Assembly: GCA_035507475.1 (NCBI GenBank)
Contig: DATJOB010000401.1
Location: 1-14,272, forward strand
Length of the DNA stretch: 14,272 bases
DNA from: DATARH01 sp035507475
Lineage (GTDB): Bacteria > Pseudomonadota > Alphaproteobacteria > ATCC43930 > CGMCC-115725
Direction of reading: 5' to 3'
Shown here piece by piece: positions 12,867 through 14,272 of this stretch. Position 1 is the stretch's first letter. Every line of letters starts with the position of its first letter. Under the pieces are notes generated by a model. The model worked only from the letters and a program-made list of their open reading frames with translations. It did not search any database and had not been told where the DNA came from. A program made the translations under genes and the position numbers.

Positions 12867-14272
12867 CTAGCCCTCCGCCTCGGCGGTGCGGCCCTTGAGC
12901 GCGAAGAGACCGCGCGGCCGCCGCTGGATGAACAGGATGATCGCCACCAGCATGACGATCTTGCCAAGGATCGCGCCGGCGAACGGTTCGAGCACCTTGT
13001 TGACGATGCCGAGCGACAGCGCGCCGATCAGCGTGCCCAGAAGGTTGCCCACCCCGCCGAAGACGACCACCAGGAAGCTGTCGACGATATAGATCGTGCC
13101 GAGATTCGGGCTGACGTTGCCGATCTGCGACAGCGCCACCCCGGCCATCCCGGCGATGCCCGAGCCGAGACCGAAGGTCAGCGCATCGACCCGCGCGGTG
13201 CGGATCCCCATCGCCCGCGCCATGTCGCGGTTCTGTGTCACCGCCCGCATCTGCAGGCCGAATGTCGTCTTGTTGAGGATGAGCGCCAGCGCACCCAGCA
13301 CCACAAAGCAGAAGACGATGATGTAGATGCGGTTCCAGGTGACGGTGAAGCCGCCCACCGGATCGAACCCGCCGGTCATCCAGCTCGGGTTGGAGACCTC
13401 CTTGTTGGGCGAGCCGAAGATCGAGCGCACCGCCTGCTGCAGCACCAGGCTGACGCCCCAGGTCGCGAGCAGGGTCTCGAGCGGGCGGCCGTAGAGGAAG
13501 CGGATCAGGCAGCGCTCGAGCACGACGCCGAGCAGCCCGGCGAACAGAAAGGCGACCGGCACCGCGACGATCAGGTAGCCGTCGATCACCCCCGGCGGCA
13601 GGTACGCGCGGAAGAATTGCTGCACGACATAGGCGACATAGGCGCCGACCATGATCATCTCGCCATGCGCCATGTTGATGACCCCCATCACCCCGAAGGT
13701 GATGGCGAGGCCGATCGCCGCGAGCAGCAGGATGCTGCCGAGGCTGATCCCCTGGAACAGGTTGGCGACGATGCCGACCAGCTGCAGCCGCCGGTTGACC
13801 GAGGCGACCGCCGCGTCGGCCGCCTTCTTGAGCTCGGGATCGAGGCTCGGGTTGGCGGCGAACTCGTCGAGCAGGTTCTTGATCCGCGGGTCGGTGTCGC
13901 CGGCCAGCGCGCGGATCGCGGCGAGCTGCTCGTCCTTGGTGCCGCTCATCAGCTCGGCGGCGAAGAGGCTTTTCTGCATCGCCTCGCGCACTTCGCCGTC
14001 GCGCTCGCCGTCGATCGCCTTCTTGAGCCGCGGGATGCTTTCCGACGAGGGGTGCTTCAGGGCGTCGCGCGCCGCGGCGAGGCGCGTGTCGCGGTCGCTA
14101 CTGAACAGGGTCAGCCCGCCGAGCGCCGCCTCGATGCGGCCGCGCAGCCGGTTGTTGACGATGATGCGGTTGACCGCGTCGGGGGTCAGCCCGGTCACCT
14201 CCTTGCCGGTCAACGCGTCGCTCAGCTTGTTCGGGTCGTCGGGCGAGACGATGAGGATCGTCCCGTCGGGCC
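12867..14272 (-). CDS. urtB: Urea-type ABC transporter permease UrtB (5' end beyond the window edge)
   Basis: LivH-type permease subunit; 467 codons plus the stop are visible and the reading frame stays open to the right edge, so the N-terminus is missing. As in other UrtB proteins, a soluble, charged, helical N-terminal region of well over 150 residues precedes the membrane part (VNNRLRGRIEAALGGLTLF and several Ala/Lys/Glu-rich helices). The permease part has about eight helices, with GISLGSILLLAAIGLAITFG (in parts), MGVINMAHGEMIMVGAY, RFLYGRPLETLLATWGVSL (in parts), MRAVTQNRDMARAMGIRT, DALTFGLGSGIAGMAGVALSQ (in parts) and a C-terminal QRRPRGLFALKGR. These identify UrtB rather than LivH. A TTG at 14213 could be read as a start, but coding sequence clearly continues upstream of it. 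urtA would be expected further upstream, outside the window. Confidence 0.95.
   Translation of the reverse strand, partial: PDGTILIVSPDDPNKLSDALTGKEVTGLTPDAVNRIIVNNRLRGRIEAALGGLTLFSSDRDTRLAAARDALKHPSSESIPRLKKAIDGERDGEVREAMQKSLFAAELMSGTKDEQLAAIRALAGDTDPRIKNLLDEFAANPSLDPELKKAADAAVASVNRRLQLVGIVANLFQGISLGSILLLAAIGLAITFGVMGVINMAHGEMIMVGAYVAYVVQQFFRAYLPPGVIDGYLIVAVPVAFLFAGLLGVVLERCLIRFLYGRPLETLLATWGVSLVLQQAVRSIFGSPNKEVSNPSWMTGGFDPVGGFTVTWNRIYIIVFCFVVLGALALILNKTTFGLQMRAVTQNRDMARAMGIRTARVDALTFGLGSGIAGMAGVALSQIGNVSPNLGTIYIVDSFLVVVFGGVGNLLGTLIGALSLGIVNKVLEPFAGAILGKIVMLVAIILFIQRRPRGLFALKGRTAEAEG

Noticed and set aside
14211..14213. TTG as the urtB start codon
   Set aside because: The frame stays open to the window edge, and UrtB proteins have a longer N-terminal region, so the true start is outside the window.

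Overview
The window looks like chromosomal DNA from a high-GC alphaproteobacterium. The evidence is the strong G/C bias at third codon positions, the mreB-mreC-mreD-mrdA-rodA gene order, a neighbouring pair of small genes that resemble alphaproteobacterial families (ribbon-helix-helix RHH_4 type and DUF4169 type), a complete set of Urt-type ABC components, and an intergenic palindromic repeat of a kind common in this class. The genus cannot be fixed from the sequence alone. No tRNA, rRNA, CRISPR array, insertion sequence or phage gene was seen.

Left part, all on the minus strand (about 1-7101). This is the cell-elongation (rod) cluster, read in the order mreB, mreC, mreD, mrdA (PBP2), rodA, then an unrecognised 206-residue gene, then the start of a periplasmic amino-acid-type binding protein that runs off the left edge. 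MreB filaments, the MreC/MreD membrane link, the RodA glycosyltransferase and the PBP2 transpeptidase together form the elongasome that inserts peptidoglycan along the side wall. Spacing from mreC to rodA is 5-22 nt, so these genes are probably co-transcribed. The unknown gene follows rodA by 39 nt with a very strong ribosome binding site.

Middle (7102-10007). A divergent intergenic region holds an AT-rich island with an inverted repeat. To its right, on the plus strand, lie a short RHH DNA-binding protein and a 57-residue DUF4169-type protein. They converge, with only 4 nt between stop codons, on a macro-domain (ADP-ribose/O-acetyl-ADP-ribose hydrolase) gene. Upstream of the macro gene and on the same strand is an ECF-type sigma factor, separated from it by a perfect 10-bp hairpin likely to be a terminator. 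Divergent from the sigma factor is an OmpR/PhoB-type response regulator with no kinase beside it.

Right part, minus strand (10043-14272). This is a urea-type ABC transporter: urtB (5' end beyond the right edge), urtC, urtD and urtE. UrtB and UrtC are the permeases and UrtD and UrtE the ATPases. urtA is not in the window and would be expected beyond the right edge. urtB-urtC-urtD are 2 nt apart or overlap, but urtD and urtE are separated by 207 nt holding a palindromic repeat with two imperfect direct copies. The binding protein at the left edge belongs to the same broad transporter superfamily but reads as a branched-chain amino-acid type rather than UrtA.
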